This document shows positions 51,156 through 61,158 of a DNA stretch of 64,000 bases, one piece after another; the first letter of the stretch is position 1; the number at the start of each line of letters is the position of its first letter. Under the pieces are notes generated by a model. That model ran no database searches. It saw only the letters and a program-made list of their open reading frames with translations, and was not told where the DNA came from. The stretch is from Phycicoccus duodecadis. GTDB taxonomy: Bacteria; Actinomycetota; Actinomycetes; Actinomycetales; Dermatophilaceae. The translations under genes and the position numbers were made by a program. Where the stretch lies: the NCBI RefSeq assembly GCF_002846495.1, contig NZ_PJNE01000001.1:2852001-2916000 (forward strand), in the 5' to 3' direction.

Positions 51156-51950
51156 ATGACCCTGCCCCCGCTCGCCGTCGTCGCCGGCACCGGGTTCTAC
51201 GACCTCGACGCGCTCGAGGGCCCCACCGAGGAGACCGTCGAGACCGCCTGGGGCGCCGCCCGGGTCGTGCGCGGGCACTGGCACGGCCTGCCCGTGGTGT
51301 TCCTCACCCGGCACGGTGCCGGCCACTCGGTGCCGCCCCACCTCGTAAACTACCGGGCGAACATCCGGGCCCTGGCCGACCTCGGCGTCGAGGACGTCGT
51401 CGCCGTCAACGTCACCGGCTCGATCGACCCCGACCTCGCGCCCGGCGACCTCGTCTGCCTCGACGACTTCCTCGACCTCACCCGCCAGCGCCCGCTGACC
51501 TTCTTCGACGGCTCGGGCCCGGAAGGCGTCGTGCACACCGACGTCAGTGCCCCCTACGACACCGGCCTCCGCCGCGAGATCCTCGAGGCGGCGGCCGCCG
51601 TCGGGCAGCCGATGCGCGACGGCGGGGTGTACGCGGCCTTCGAGGGCCCGCGCTTCGAGACCGCCGCCGAGATCCGCCTCGCCCGACTGGCCGGCGGCAC
51701 CGTGGCCGGGATGACGGGCGTACCCGAGGTGACCCTGGCCCTCGAGGCCGGGCTGCGCTACGCGGCCGTGTCCCTGGTGGTCAACCCCGCCACCGGGGTC
51801 GGGCCCTCCGACGAGCCCATCACCATGGACGAGATCGAGGTGGTGCTGGCCCGCAGCCGCGCCGCCGTCCTGGCCGTGCTCGACGAGCTGGTCCACACCC
51901 GGGCGACCTTCGCCACCGATGACGCCGACCAGCCCGAGGAGCCCGCGTGA
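51156..51950 (+). CDS. MTAP/PNP-family nucleoside phosphorylase
   Basis: A 264-residue purine nucleoside phosphorylase family 2 (MTAP-like) protein: GTGFYDLDAL (phosphate-binding Gly loop), LTRHGAGHSVPPHLVNYRANIRAL (family signature with phosphate-binding Arg-His and Asn), VNVTGSIDPDLAPGDLVCLDDFLDLT, YAAFEGPRFETAAEIR (ribose/base site) and GMTGVPEVTLALEAGL. It splits 5-methylthioadenosine, methylthioinosine or related nucleosides with phosphate. Residue identity in the base site suggests the inosine/MTI-type rather than strict MTA specificity, but that needs a test. The stop overlaps the amidohydrolase start (GTGA). Confidence 0.85.
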   Translation: MTLPPLAVVAGTGFYDLDALEGPTEETVETAWGAARVVRGHWHGLPVVFLTRHGAGHSVPPHLVNYRANIRALADLGVEDVVAVNVTGSIDPDLAPGDLVCLDDFLDLTRQRPLTFFDGSGPEGVVHTDVSAPYDTGLRREILEAAAAVGQPMRDGGVYAAFEGPRFETAAEIRLARLAGGTVAGMTGVPEVTLALEAGLRYAAVSLVVNPATGVGPSDEPITMDEIEVVLARSRAAVLAVLDELVHTRATFATDDADQPEEPA

Positions 51951-53341
51951 GGACCGTCGTCATCCAGGACGTCTCGTACCTGCTCACCGTCGACGAGCAC
52001 GACACCGTGCTCACCGACGTCACCGTCGTCGTGCAGGACGGCCTCATCACCGCGGTCGGCGACCGCGAGGGGCCGCAGCCGGCCCCGCATCCCACCGCGG
52101 GCGCGACGCCCGACGAGACGGTCGTCATCGGCGGCCGCGGCCGCCTGCTGCTGCCGGGCCTGGTCAACCTGCACACCCACCTGCCGATGACGCTGCTGCG
52201 CGGGCTGGCCGAGGACGTCGACCTCCAGGCCTTCCTGACCCGGGTCTGGGCGGCCGAGGGGGCCGTGATGGACCCCGGCACCGTCGAGCTCGGCGCCACC
52301 CTCGGGGCGCTCGAGTCGCTCCTCGGCGGCTGCACGACCCAGCTCGACATGTACTTCCACCACGAGGCCGCCCACCGCGGCGCGGTCGCCGCCGGCAGCC
52401 GGCACGTCATCGGGCCGGTCTTCATGGACGGCCCCGGCCCCGACGGCCTCGCCTGGGACGAGCGCCTGACGCTGCTGCGGGCCTGGCGTACCGCCCTGCT
52501 CGAGATCGGCGGCCCCGAGGTGCCGCTGGCCGCGATGCCGCACGCCACCTACACCTGCTCGCCGGAGCACCTGGCCGAGGTGGTCGCCACCCTGCGCGAG
52601 ACCTGTGCGCAGCCGACCCCCGGCGCGGCCCCGGTGAGGCCGGTGCTGACGACGCACGTGTCCGAGAACGCCGCCGAGAACGCCGACGTGCTGGCCCGCC
52701 ACGGCGCCACGCCCACGGCCGTCCTCGACGGCGCGGGTTGGCTCACCGGCGACATCCCCTTCGTGGCCGGGCACGGGGTGCACCTGAGCCCCGACGACCT
52801 CTCCCTCCTCGCCGCGGCGGACGCGACGGTGGCCCACTGCGCCGGCTCGAACCAGAAGCTCGCCAGCGGCGCCCTCCCCTGGGAGCAGGTGCGCGACGCC
52901 GGCGTGCGGCTCGGCATCGGCACCGACGGCTGCTCGAGCTCGAACGACCTCGACATGTGGCAGGCGATGCGCCAGGCCGCGCTGCTGGCCCGCCTCACCA
53001 GCGGCCGCCCCGACGTCGCGAGTGCGCACGACGTGCTGCGCGCCGCCACCATCGAGGGGGCCCGGGCCTTGGGCCTCGACCACCTCATCGGCTCGGTCGA
53101 GCCCGGCAAGCGGGCCGACCTGGTGCTGCTCGACCTCGGGAAGCCGCACCTCACCCCGGTGCACGACGTCGCCGCGCTGCTGGTCTTCGCGGCCGGGCGG
53201 GCCGACGTCACCGACGTCCTGGTCGACGGCGAGGTCGTGGTCCGCGACGGCGTCAGCACCCGCCTCGACACCGCCGACCTGCTGGCCCGCGCCCGCGACC
53301 GCGGCGCCACGGCGGCCCGCGCGGCGGCCGAGGCGTCATGA
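51947..53341 (+). CDS. TrzA/MtaD-type amidohydrolase (MTA/SAH deaminase or 8-oxoguanine deaminase-like)
   Basis: A 464-residue amidohydrolase-superfamily member. Metal ligands: H-x-H in NLHTHLPMT, His in TTHVSENAAEN, His in GHGVHLSPDD and Asp in GIGTDGCSSSNDLDMW. The AtzA/TrzN/MtaD/SsnA subgroup signature LPMTLLRGLAEDVDLQAFL is present. These enzymes deaminate MTA, SAH, adenosine-like or guanine-like bases. Coupled translation with the MTAP-like phosphorylase suggests that a deaminated nucleoside is passed on for phosphorolysis. It starts with GTG overlapping the phosphorylase stop and is itself coupled to the DUF985 gene. Confidence 0.88.
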   Translation: MRTVVIQDVSYLLTVDEHDTVLTDVTVVVQDGLITAVGDREGPQPAPHPTAGATPDETVVIGGRGRLLLPGLVNLHTHLPMTLLRGLAEDVDLQAFLTRVWAAEGAVMDPGTVELGATLGALESLLGGCTTQLDMYFHHEAAHRGAVAAGSRHVIGPVFMDGPGPDGLAWDERLTLLRAWRTALLEIGGPEVPLAAMPHATYTCSPEHLAEVVATLRETCAQPTPGAAPVRPVLTTHVSENAAENADVLARHGATPTAVLDGAGWLTGDIPFVAGHGVHLSPDDLSLLAAADATVAHCAGSNQKLASGALPWEQVRDAGVRLGIGTDGCSSSNDLDMWQAMRQAALLARLTSGRPDVASAHDVLRAATIEGARALGLDHLIGSVEPGKRADLVLLDLGKPHLTPVHDVAALLVFAAGRADVTDVLVDGEVVVRDGVSTRLDTADLLARARDRGATAARAAAEAS

Positions 53342-53829
53342 CCCAGGTCCCCGAGATCGAGCCCCCCGACGAGAGCGCCGAGGAGGTCATCGAGCGCCTC
53401 GGCATGGTGCCCATCCCGGAGGAGGGCGCCTGGTACGTCGCCGGCCCGCGCACCCAGGCCCTCAACGGCATCACGGTGCTGCTCACGAACCGCCCCGACG
53501 GCTTCTCGGCCATGCACCGGCTCGCGATCGACGAGGGCTGGCAGTGGCTCGGCGGGGCGCCGGCCGCGCTGCTGCGGCTGCGGCCCGGGGGCTCCGGGGT
53601 GCTCAACTACCTCGGCGCCGAGCACGCGCAGATCCTGGTCCGCAAGGGCACCTGGATGGGCGCGACGACGCTCGGCCACTGGACCCTGCTGTCGTGCTGG
53701 TGCGCCCCGGCCTTCCGCCCCGAGCACTTCGAGCTCGGCGAGCGCCGGGCGCTGGTCGAGGAGTACCCGCAGTTCACGACCGAGATCGAGACCCTGACCC
53801 GCGAGGAACCCGTCGGGCGGATGCGATGA
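53338..53829 (+). CDS. DUF985 cupin-superfamily protein
   Basis: A 163-residue cupin of the DUF985 (YML079w-like) family: EEVIERLGMVPIPEEGAWYV, LTNRPDGFSAMHRLAIDEGWQWLGG with the His and Glu of cupin motif 1, RKGTWMGATTL, and the C-terminal APAFRPEHFELGERRALVEEYP signature. The family has an RmlC-like fold; no reaction is agreed. The usual EGGYYRET motif is changed to EEGAWYVAG. The ATG overlaps the amidohydrolase stop (ATGA), so it belongs to the purine-salvage-like operon. Confidence 0.85.
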   Translation: MTQVPEIEPPDESAEEVIERLGMVPIPEEGAWYVAGPRTQALNGITVLLTNRPDGFSAMHRLAIDEGWQWLGGAPAALLRLRPGGSGVLNYLGAEHAQILVRKGTWMGATTLGHWTLLSCWCAPAFRPEHFELGERRALVEEYPQFTTEIETLTREEPVGRMR

Positions 53830-53839
53830 GGCGCCTCCG

Positions 53840-54598
53840 GTGACCGCGCTGGTCACCGGCGCCAGCGGCGGCCTCGGGCGGGGGGTGGCACGGGCCCTGG
53901 CCGTCGCCGGGCACGACGTGGCGGTCCACTACCGCGGCGACGCCGACGGGGCCGCGGCCGCCGTGGCCGAGGTGGAGGCCGCCGGCGGCCGCGCCGTGGC
54001 CCTGCACGCCGACCTCGACGTGGCTCTCGACGACCCCAGCGGCCTCGACGCCCGCTGCGCCGACCTGCTCGACCGCTGCGAGGCGGCGCTCGGCCCCCCC
54101 GACGTGGTCGTGCTCAACGCCTTCCCCCAGCACCACGTGGCCTGGGACGACCTCGACGCCGCCGCCTGGGACGCCTACCACCGAGCCGGGCTGCGCCCCA
54201 CCGCCGTGCTGCTCCGGCAGGCCGCCGCCCGGATGGGCGCGGGCGGCGCCGCGGTGCTCGTCGGCTCCATCGAGGGGCTGCGGGCGATGCCCACCCACGC
54301 CCCCTACGCCGTGGCCAAGGCCGCCCTGCACCACCTGGTGGGGGCGGCGGCCACCGAGCTCGGCCCCCGCGGGGTGCGCGTCGTCGGGGTGGCGCCCGGC
54401 CTCGTCGAGCGCGACGGGCTGGAGGCGGCCTGGCCCGAGGGCGTCGCCCGCTACCGCGCCGCGTCGGCCCTCGGGCGCCCGGTCACGGCCGACGAGGTGG
54501 CGACCACGATCGCGTTCCTGACCTCAGCGGATGCCTCCGGTATCACGGGCACCACCGTCACCGTCGACGCCGGGTGGTCCGCCGGGCCCGGCTGGTAG
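53840..54598 (+). CDS. Short-chain dehydrogenase
   Basis: A 252-residue SDR: VTGASGGLGRGVARAL at the N-terminus, catalytic Ser in VGSIEGLRA and YxxxK in YAVAKAALHHLV, ending with the usual FLTSADASGITGTTVTVDAG. The normal NNAG motif is replaced by LNAFPQHH, keeping only the Asn. The GTG at 53840 follows the DUF985 stop by 10 bp, which makes it the last gene of the phosphorylase-deaminase-cupin unit. Together these may process a purine nucleoside or sugar product; the substrate is unknown. Confidence 0.85.
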   Translation: MTALVTGASGGLGRGVARALAVAGHDVAVHYRGDADGAAAAVAEVEAAGGRAVALHADLDVALDDPSGLDARCADLLDRCEAALGPPDVVVLNAFPQHHVAWDDLDAAAWDAYHRAGLRPTAVLLRQAAARMGAGGAAVLVGSIEGLRAMPTHAPYAVAKAALHHLVGAAATELGPRGVRVVGVAPGLVERDGLEAAWPEGVARYRAASALGRPVTADEVATTIAFLTSADASGITGTTVTVDAGWSAGPGW

Positions 54599-54711
54599 GC
54601 GACGGGCGACCCGTCGGTAACGACCGCGCAACGAAGCCGTGGCGTGTGCGGTGGGAGGCCGAACTGGTCGTAGGATCCGCAGGTCTGACCCGACCTCCCG
54701 AAGGATCCTCC

Positions 54712-55812
54712 ATGAAGTCCACGCGTTACCTCGTCGCGGTCCCCGCGGCGCTCGCCCTGGCCCTCGCGGGCTGCGGCGGCAGCACCGGCACCTCCGGCGG
54801 CGGCTCCACCGCCTCCGGCTCCGGCTCCGCCGGCGCTGCCGGCGCCCCGACCGACGACTCGAAGTGCGCGGACCCCGCCGTGTTCTGCGTCGGCCTCGTC
54901 ACCGACACCGGCAAGGTCGACGACAAGTCGTTCAACCAGTCGGCCCACGAGGGTGCGATGGCCGCCGCCAAGGACGAGGGCGGCTTCTACAAGTACATCG
55001 AGACCCAGGACGCCAAGGACTACGCGGCGAACATCTCGCAGTTCACCAACAAGAAGTACGACGTCATCGTCACCGTGGGCTTCCTCATGGCCGACGCCAC
55101 CACCGCGGCCGCCACGGCCAACCCCGACACCAAGTTCATCGGGGTCGACCAGGGCTACGACGCCACCAAGGTCACCGCCAAGAACGTGACCGGGCTGGTC
55201 TTCCCCGAGGACCAGGCGGGCTACGGCGCCGGCTACCTCGCGGGCCTGATGACCAAGACCAACAAGCTCGGCCAGGTCCTGGGTCTCGAGATCCCGCCGG
55301 TGCAGAAGTACGCCAAGGGCTTCGAGGCCGGCGCCAAGGCCGCCAACCCCAAGGTCACCGTCGCCACGGTCTACCACCCCGCCGCCGACAACGCCTTCAA
55401 CGACCCGGTATGGGGCGCGGGCGAGGCCAAGAAGATGCTCGCCCAGAAGGCCGACATCATCTTCGGCGCCGGCGGCAACACCGGCAACGGCGCGCTCCAG
55501 GAGATCGCCAAGGCCTCCGGCGCGGGCACCGACGTGTTCTGCATCGGCGTCGACACCGACCAGTGGGACACCGTCCCCGCGGCCCAGCCGTGCCTCATCA
55601 CCTCGGCCGAGAAGCTCATCAGCCAGGGCGTCACCGACACCGTCAAGACCGCCAAGGCGGGCGACTTCGAGGGTCTGCAGACCCTCGGCAAGGCGGGCCT
55701 GTCGCCGTTCCACGACTTCGACAGCAAGATCCCGGCCGACGTCAAGGCCAAGGTCGCCGACGTCGTCAAGCAGATGGAGGCGGGCACGCTGAAGACCGGC
55801 GTGACCCTCTGA
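54712..55812 (+). CDS. BmpA/PnrA-type nucleoside-binding lipoprotein
   Basis: A 366-residue BMP-family binding protein. The signal peptide ends with lipobox LALAGC (Cys21), then a Gly/Ser/Thr-rich linker (22-45). Family motifs: GLVTDTGKVDDKSFNQSAHEGAM, FIGVDQGY, GLVFPEDQAGYGAGYLAGLM, FEAGAKAANP, IIFGAGGNTGNGALQ and CIGVDTDQWD. PnrA/BmpA proteins bind purine nucleosides. The Shine-Dalgarno AAGGA at 54701-54705 fixes the ATG. It heads an ABC operon (permeases and ATPase follow after a hairpin) next to nucleoside-salvage genes. Confidence 0.92.
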   Translation: MKSTRYLVAVPAALALALAGCGGSTGTSGGGSTASGSGSAGAAGAPTDDSKCADPAVFCVGLVTDTGKVDDKSFNQSAHEGAMAAAKDEGGFYKYIETQDAKDYAANISQFTNKKYDVIVTVGFLMADATTAAATANPDTKFIGVDQGYDATKVTAKNVTGLVFPEDQAGYGAGYLAGLMTKTNKLGQVLGLEIPPVQKYAKGFEAGAKAANPKVTVATVYHPAADNAFNDPVWGAGEAKKMLAQKADIIFGAGGNTGNGALQEIAKASGAGTDVFCIGVDTDQWDTVPAAQPCLITSAEKLISQGVTDTVKTAKAGDFEGLQTLGKAGLSPFHDFDSKIPADVKAKVADVVKQMEAGTLKTGVTL

Positions 55813-55847
55813 CGTCGCTCAGCGGTCACCGCGCGTGACCACCCGTC

Positions 55848-55889
55848 CCGAGGGGGCGAGCATCCCGACCCGGATGCCCGCCCCCTCGG
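55848..55889 (+). terminator. Intra-operon hairpin behind the nucleoside-binding-protein gene
   Basis: Arms CCGAGGGGGCG (55848-55858) and CGCCCCCTCGG (55879-55889) are perfect, continued by GCATCC/GGATGC (55860-55865 with 55872-55877). It lies 36 bp after the stop and 136 bp before the first permease gene, and may reduce read-through to the permeases. Confidence 0.75.
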
Positions 55890-56024
55890 CACGTCCCCGC
55901 CGGTGACCGGGCCGCGGCGAACGGCAGAACCTGCCCAGACGGCCGCCGCGGATCCGGTACCCCCGCACTTCCGCCCGCGTCCGGCTCAGGTCAGACTGTG
56001 GGCACCCCGAGTCATTGGAGACCC

Positions 56025-57170
56025 ATGTCCGAGACCAGCACGGCAGCGCCGCCGTCGCCGCCCGCGGAGCCCGCGCCCCGCGAGCCGCGCGACCGTGGCG
56101 GCCTGCTCGCCTACCTCATCGGCCACCAGAGCGGCGTGGTCATCCTCGTCGCGCTCGTCATCTCGCTCCTCGTGGGGGCCGCGCTGATCCGCTACCAGGG
56201 CGTCAACCCCTGGTTCGCGTACGAGACGCTGGTCCGCGAGGCGCTGGTGACCCCCGGCGCGTTCACCCGCACGCTGCAGAAGACCGCGCCGCTGGTCCTC
56301 ACCGGGCTGGCCGTCGTCCTGCCGCTGCGGCTCGGGCTGTTCAACATCGGAGGCCAGGGCCAGTTCGCCATGGGCGCCGTGATGGGCGCCTGGGTGGCCT
56401 ACGTGGCCGGGGGTACCGGGTTCCTGGGCGCCCTGCTCGGGATGCTCGTCGGCATCGTCTTCGGTGCCCTGGTCGGGCTCCTCGTGGGGGTGCTCAAGGC
56501 CTACCGCGGCGTGCACGAGGTGATCTCGACGATCATGCTCAACTACATCATCGCGGGCATCACGTTCTGGCTGGTCGTCGGCCCGCTGCAGGGCGAGTCG
56601 TCCAAGACCAGCGGCATCCCGCAGACCGAGCCCATCCCCGAGGCCGCCCAGCTGGGCGCGCTCGGCGGCGTCCCCATCGGGTTCGCCATCGCCGTCGTGC
56701 TGGCCGTGGCCGGCTGGTGGATGCTCTCGCGCACCACCCTCGGCTTCCGGTTCAACACCGTCGGGGCCAACAAGAGCGCGGCCGGGTACGCCGGCATCCC
56801 GATCAACAGGGTCGTCGTGCTGTCGATGATGCTCGGGGCCGGCCTGGCCGGCCTCGGCGGGGCCCTCGAGGCCGAGGGCACGCTGCACCGCTTCGAGCCC
56901 GCCATCGTCGGCACCCTCGGCTTCGACGGCATCACCATCGCGCTGCTCGCGCGGGCCAACCCCCTCGCGACCATCCCGGCCGCGTTCCTGGTCGGCGTCC
57001 TGCGCACCGGCGCGGCGGGCCTGCAGTTCAACACCGGCATCGCGCCCGAGATCGTCGACCTGCTGCTCGCCATCATCCTGCTCATGGTCTCGATCCCGGT
57101 CCTGGGCCGGTGGCTGTTCCGCAGCCGGGCGGCCAAGACGAGCGTCGCCACCACGAGCTGGGGGAGCTGA
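56025..57170 (+). CDS. Nucleoside ABC transporter permease 1 (BmpB-like)
   Basis: A 381-residue permease of the BPD_transp_2 (RbsC/BmpC) family with about ten spans. LVLTGLAVVLPLRLGLFNIGGQGQFAMGAVMGAW is the diagnostic loop, and YRGVHEVISTIMLNYI and GANKSAAGYAGIPI the coupling segments. It pairs with the next gene to form the channel. The ATG at 56025 has GGAG 4 bases upstream; a cytoplasmic tail rich in Pro/Glu/Arg precedes the first span. It is 1 bp from the second permease gene. Confidence 0.92.
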   Translation: MSETSTAAPPSPPAEPAPREPRDRGGLLAYLIGHQSGVVILVALVISLLVGAALIRYQGVNPWFAYETLVREALVTPGAFTRTLQKTAPLVLTGLAVVLPLRLGLFNIGGQGQFAMGAVMGAWVAYVAGGTGFLGALLGMLVGIVFGALVGLLVGVLKAYRGVHEVISTIMLNYIIAGITFWLVVGPLQGESSKTSGIPQTEPIPEAAQLGALGGVPIGFAIAVVLAVAGWWMLSRTTLGFRFNTVGANKSAAGYAGIPINRVVVLSMMLGAGLAGLGGALEAEGTLHRFEPAIVGTLGFDGITIALLARANPLATIPAAFLVGVLRTGAAGLQFNTGIAPEIVDLLLAIILLMVSIPVLGRWLFRSRAAKTSVATTSWGS

Positions 57171-57171
57171 C

Positions 57172-58169
57172 ATGGGCACCTGGGTCGCCAAGAACCGCAC
57201 CACCCTGGTCGTGGCCGCCGTCGTGCTGGTCGCCGCCTACGTCTTCTACTACGCCAAGAACGACATCGCGCCGTCGATGTACGGCGCCGCGTGGGGCTAC
57301 GCCATCCCGCTCGTGCTGGCGGCCCTGGTGGGCGTCATCGGCGAGCGCTCGGGCGTGGTCAACATCGGCATCGAGGGCCAGATGCTGCTGGCGGCCTTCG
57401 CGGGCTTCTTCAGCGCCGCGGCCACCGGCTCGATGGCCGTCGGCATCCTGGCCGGCATCGGCACCGGCCTGCTCGCGGGCGGCTTCCTGGCCTGGACCAC
57501 CGTCCGCTGGCGGATGGACCAGATCATCGCCGGGGTGGTGCTCAACATCATCGCCACCGGCCTGACCTCGTTCTACCTGGTGTCGGGCAAGACCCTCCCG
57601 GGGGTCATCCCCAACATCGAGGTGCCGCTGCTGTCGCAGATCCCGCTCATCGGCGACACCTTCTTCAGCGGCCGCAGCGCCATCGCCCTGGTCGCGATCA
57701 TCGCCGCCGTCGTCGTGCACGTCGGGCTGTTCCACACCCGCTGGGGCCTGCGCACCCGGTCCGTGGGCGAGTACCCGTCGGCGGCCGACACCGCCGGCAT
57801 CAACGTCGAGCGCCTGCGGCTGGTCAACGTCACCCTGGCCGGCTCGCTGGCCGGCCTGGCCGGGGTGTACCTCTCGATGGACGCGTCGAGCTCGTTCGAG
57901 CGCGGGATGACCGCCGGGCGCGGCTTCCTGGCGCTGGCGATCATGATCATGGGGGCGTGGCGACCGCTGCGGGCCGTGGCGATGGCCCTGTTCTTCGGGT
58001 TCGTCAACGCCGTCGCCTCGCAGCTGCAGCAGACCGGGGGCTTCGACGTCCCGCCGCAGCTCACCGGCACCCTGCCCTACGTCGCGACCCTCGTCGTCCT
58101 GGCCCTGGCCGCCGGTCGGGTGCGGGGGCCGGCCGCCGCCGGGCAGCCCTACGTGAAGAAGGACCAGTG

Positions 58170-58170
<1 letters not shown>
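57172..58170 (+). CDS. Nucleoside ABC transporter permease 2 (BmpC-like)
   Basis: A 332-residue permease of the same BPD_transp_2 family with eight to ten spans. ALVGVIGERSGVVNIGIEGQMLLAAFAG is the typical loop, WRMDQIIAGVVLNIIATGLTSFYL the membrane-coupling part, and LRTRSVGEYPSAADTAGINV the cytosolic coupling helix. The stop overlaps the ATPase start (TGATG). The two unlike permeases and a single double-domain ATPase are the standard set of actinobacterial nucleoside importers. Confidence 0.92.
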
Positions 58171-59819
<1,649 letters not shown>

Positions 59820-59844
59820 CGCACGGGGAGGCGGAACACGCCGC

Positions 59845-59879
59845 AACCTACGGACTCGTAAGTTACGCCAACGTAGGTT
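59845..59879. promoter_or_regulatory. Two overlapping TetR-like operators
   Basis: AACCTACG-GACT-CGTAAGTT (59845-59864; arms match 7 of 8) and AAGTTACG-CCAA-CGTAGGTT (59860-59879; 6 of 8) overlap. The outer AACCTACG and CGTAGGTT are perfect complements. They cover the place of the promoter just before the ferredoxin-reductase gene. Confidence 0.65.
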
Positions 59880-59884
59880 ACGCT
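59879..59884 (+). promoter_or_regulatory. -10 box of a leaderless ferredoxin-reductase/desaturase transcript
   Basis: TACGCT, 7 bases before the ATG at 59892, with no Shine-Dalgarno. Transcription would begin at or next to the start codon. It directly abuts the operators. Confidence 0.5.
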
Positions 59885-59891
59885 CGGGTAC

Positions 59892-61052
59892 ATGAGTGCA
59901 CCGAGCATCGACCGAGCGACCCCGTCCGCGGGCGCCACCCGGCCGCGCCTCGGGGCGCACACCGACGGCCCGCTCGGCGGCGTCGTCCGGGGCGCCCGCA
60001 AGCTGGCCGAGGCGCTCGCGACCCCCCTCGTCCCCGCCGACTACCTCGACCTCATCGACCCGATGCGCAGCGGCGCCGACCTGCGCGGGCGCATCGTCGA
60101 GGTCCGCCCCGAGACCGCCGACGCCGCCACCGTCGTCATCCGGCCCGGGCGCGGCTGGAGAGGGCACGTCCCCGGCCAGTACATCCGCATCGGCATCGAC
60201 ATCGGCGGCGTGCGCCACTGGCGCGCCTACAGCCTCACCCACCGCGCCGACGGCTCGCCGGCTGCGGGCATCCCGGCCGGCTGCATCGCCATCACCACCA
60301 AGGCCATCCCCGAGGGCAAGGTCAGCCGCCACCTCGTGCGCGAGGCCGGCCCCGGCACCCTGGTCATGCTCGACCAGGCGACCGGCGACTTCACCCTGCC
60401 CAGCCCGGCCCCGGCCAAGGTCCTCTTCCTGACCGCCGGCAGCGGTATCACCCCCGTCATGGGGATGCTGCGCAACCACCTCACCGAGCTGCGCGACGTG
60501 GCCCACGTGCACTGCGCGCCGAGCGAGCGTGACGTCATCTTCGCCGCCGAGCTCGCCGCCCACCATGAGAGCGGGCGGATGGCGCTGAGCCTGAACCTCG
60601 ACGACGTGCACGGGATGCTCGAGCTCGACCGCCTCGATGCGCTGGTCCCCGACTGGCGCGAGCGCGAGACCTGGCTGTGCGGCCCGACCGCCCTGCTGGA
60701 CGCCGCCGAGGCGCACTGGGCCGACGCCGGCATCCCCGAGCGCCTGCACGTCGAACGCTTCCGGCCCAGCGTGGTCGAGCCCGGCGAGGGCGGCACCGTC
60801 ACCTTCGCGCGCAGCGGCCTGACCCTCGAGGCCGACGGCGCCACCCCCATCCTCGACGCCGGCGAGGGGGCCGGCATCCTGATGCCGAGCGGCTGCCGGA
60901 TGGGCATCTGCTTCGGCTGTGTCCTGCCGATGCGCGCCGGCGCCATCCGCGACCTGCGCACCGGCGAGGTCACCGTGCACGAGTCCGACGAGCCGCTGCC
61001 CGTGCAGACCTGCGTCAACGCCGTCGCCGGCTCCTGCGAGATCGACATCTGA
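59892..61052 (+). CDS. Ferredoxin reductase, electron donor of the fatty-acid desaturase
   Basis: A 386-residue FNR-type flavoprotein fused to a C-terminal 2Fe-2S ferredoxin. FAD-binding domain: PGQYIRIGIDIGGVRHWRAYSLTH (the RxYS motif), NAD(P)H domain: LFLTAGSGITPVMGML and ETWLCGPTALLDA. The plant-type cluster ligands are in SGCRMGICFGCVLPM and VQTCVNAVAG. The protein resembles Rv3230c of M. tuberculosis, the partner of DesA3. It lies 106 bp before the desaturase gene in the same direction. It would pass electrons from NADPH to the di-iron desaturase. Confidence 0.9.
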   Translation: MSAPSIDRATPSAGATRPRLGAHTDGPLGGVVRGARKLAEALATPLVPADYLDLIDPMRSGADLRGRIVEVRPETADAATVVIRPGRGWRGHVPGQYIRIGIDIGGVRHWRAYSLTHRADGSPAAGIPAGCIAITTKAIPEGKVSRHLVREAGPGTLVMLDQATGDFTLPSPAPAKVLFLTAGSGITPVMGMLRNHLTELRDVAHVHCAPSERDVIFAAELAAHHESGRMALSLNLDDVHGMLELDRLDALVPDWRERETWLCGPTALLDAAEAHWADAGIPERLHVERFRPSVVEPGEGGTVTFARSGLTLEADGATPILDAGEGAGILMPSGCRMGICFGCVLPMRAGAIRDLRTGEVTVHESDEPLPVQTCVNAVAGSCEIDI

Positions 61053-61158
61053 CCCGCCCCTCGGTGCCTCCGTACGGATGCTCCGAACCGTGACCCCCCA
61101 CCCCCAGCCCCCGAGACCCAGCCCAGCCCCCGCGAGCGACACGGAAGGACCCACCCTC

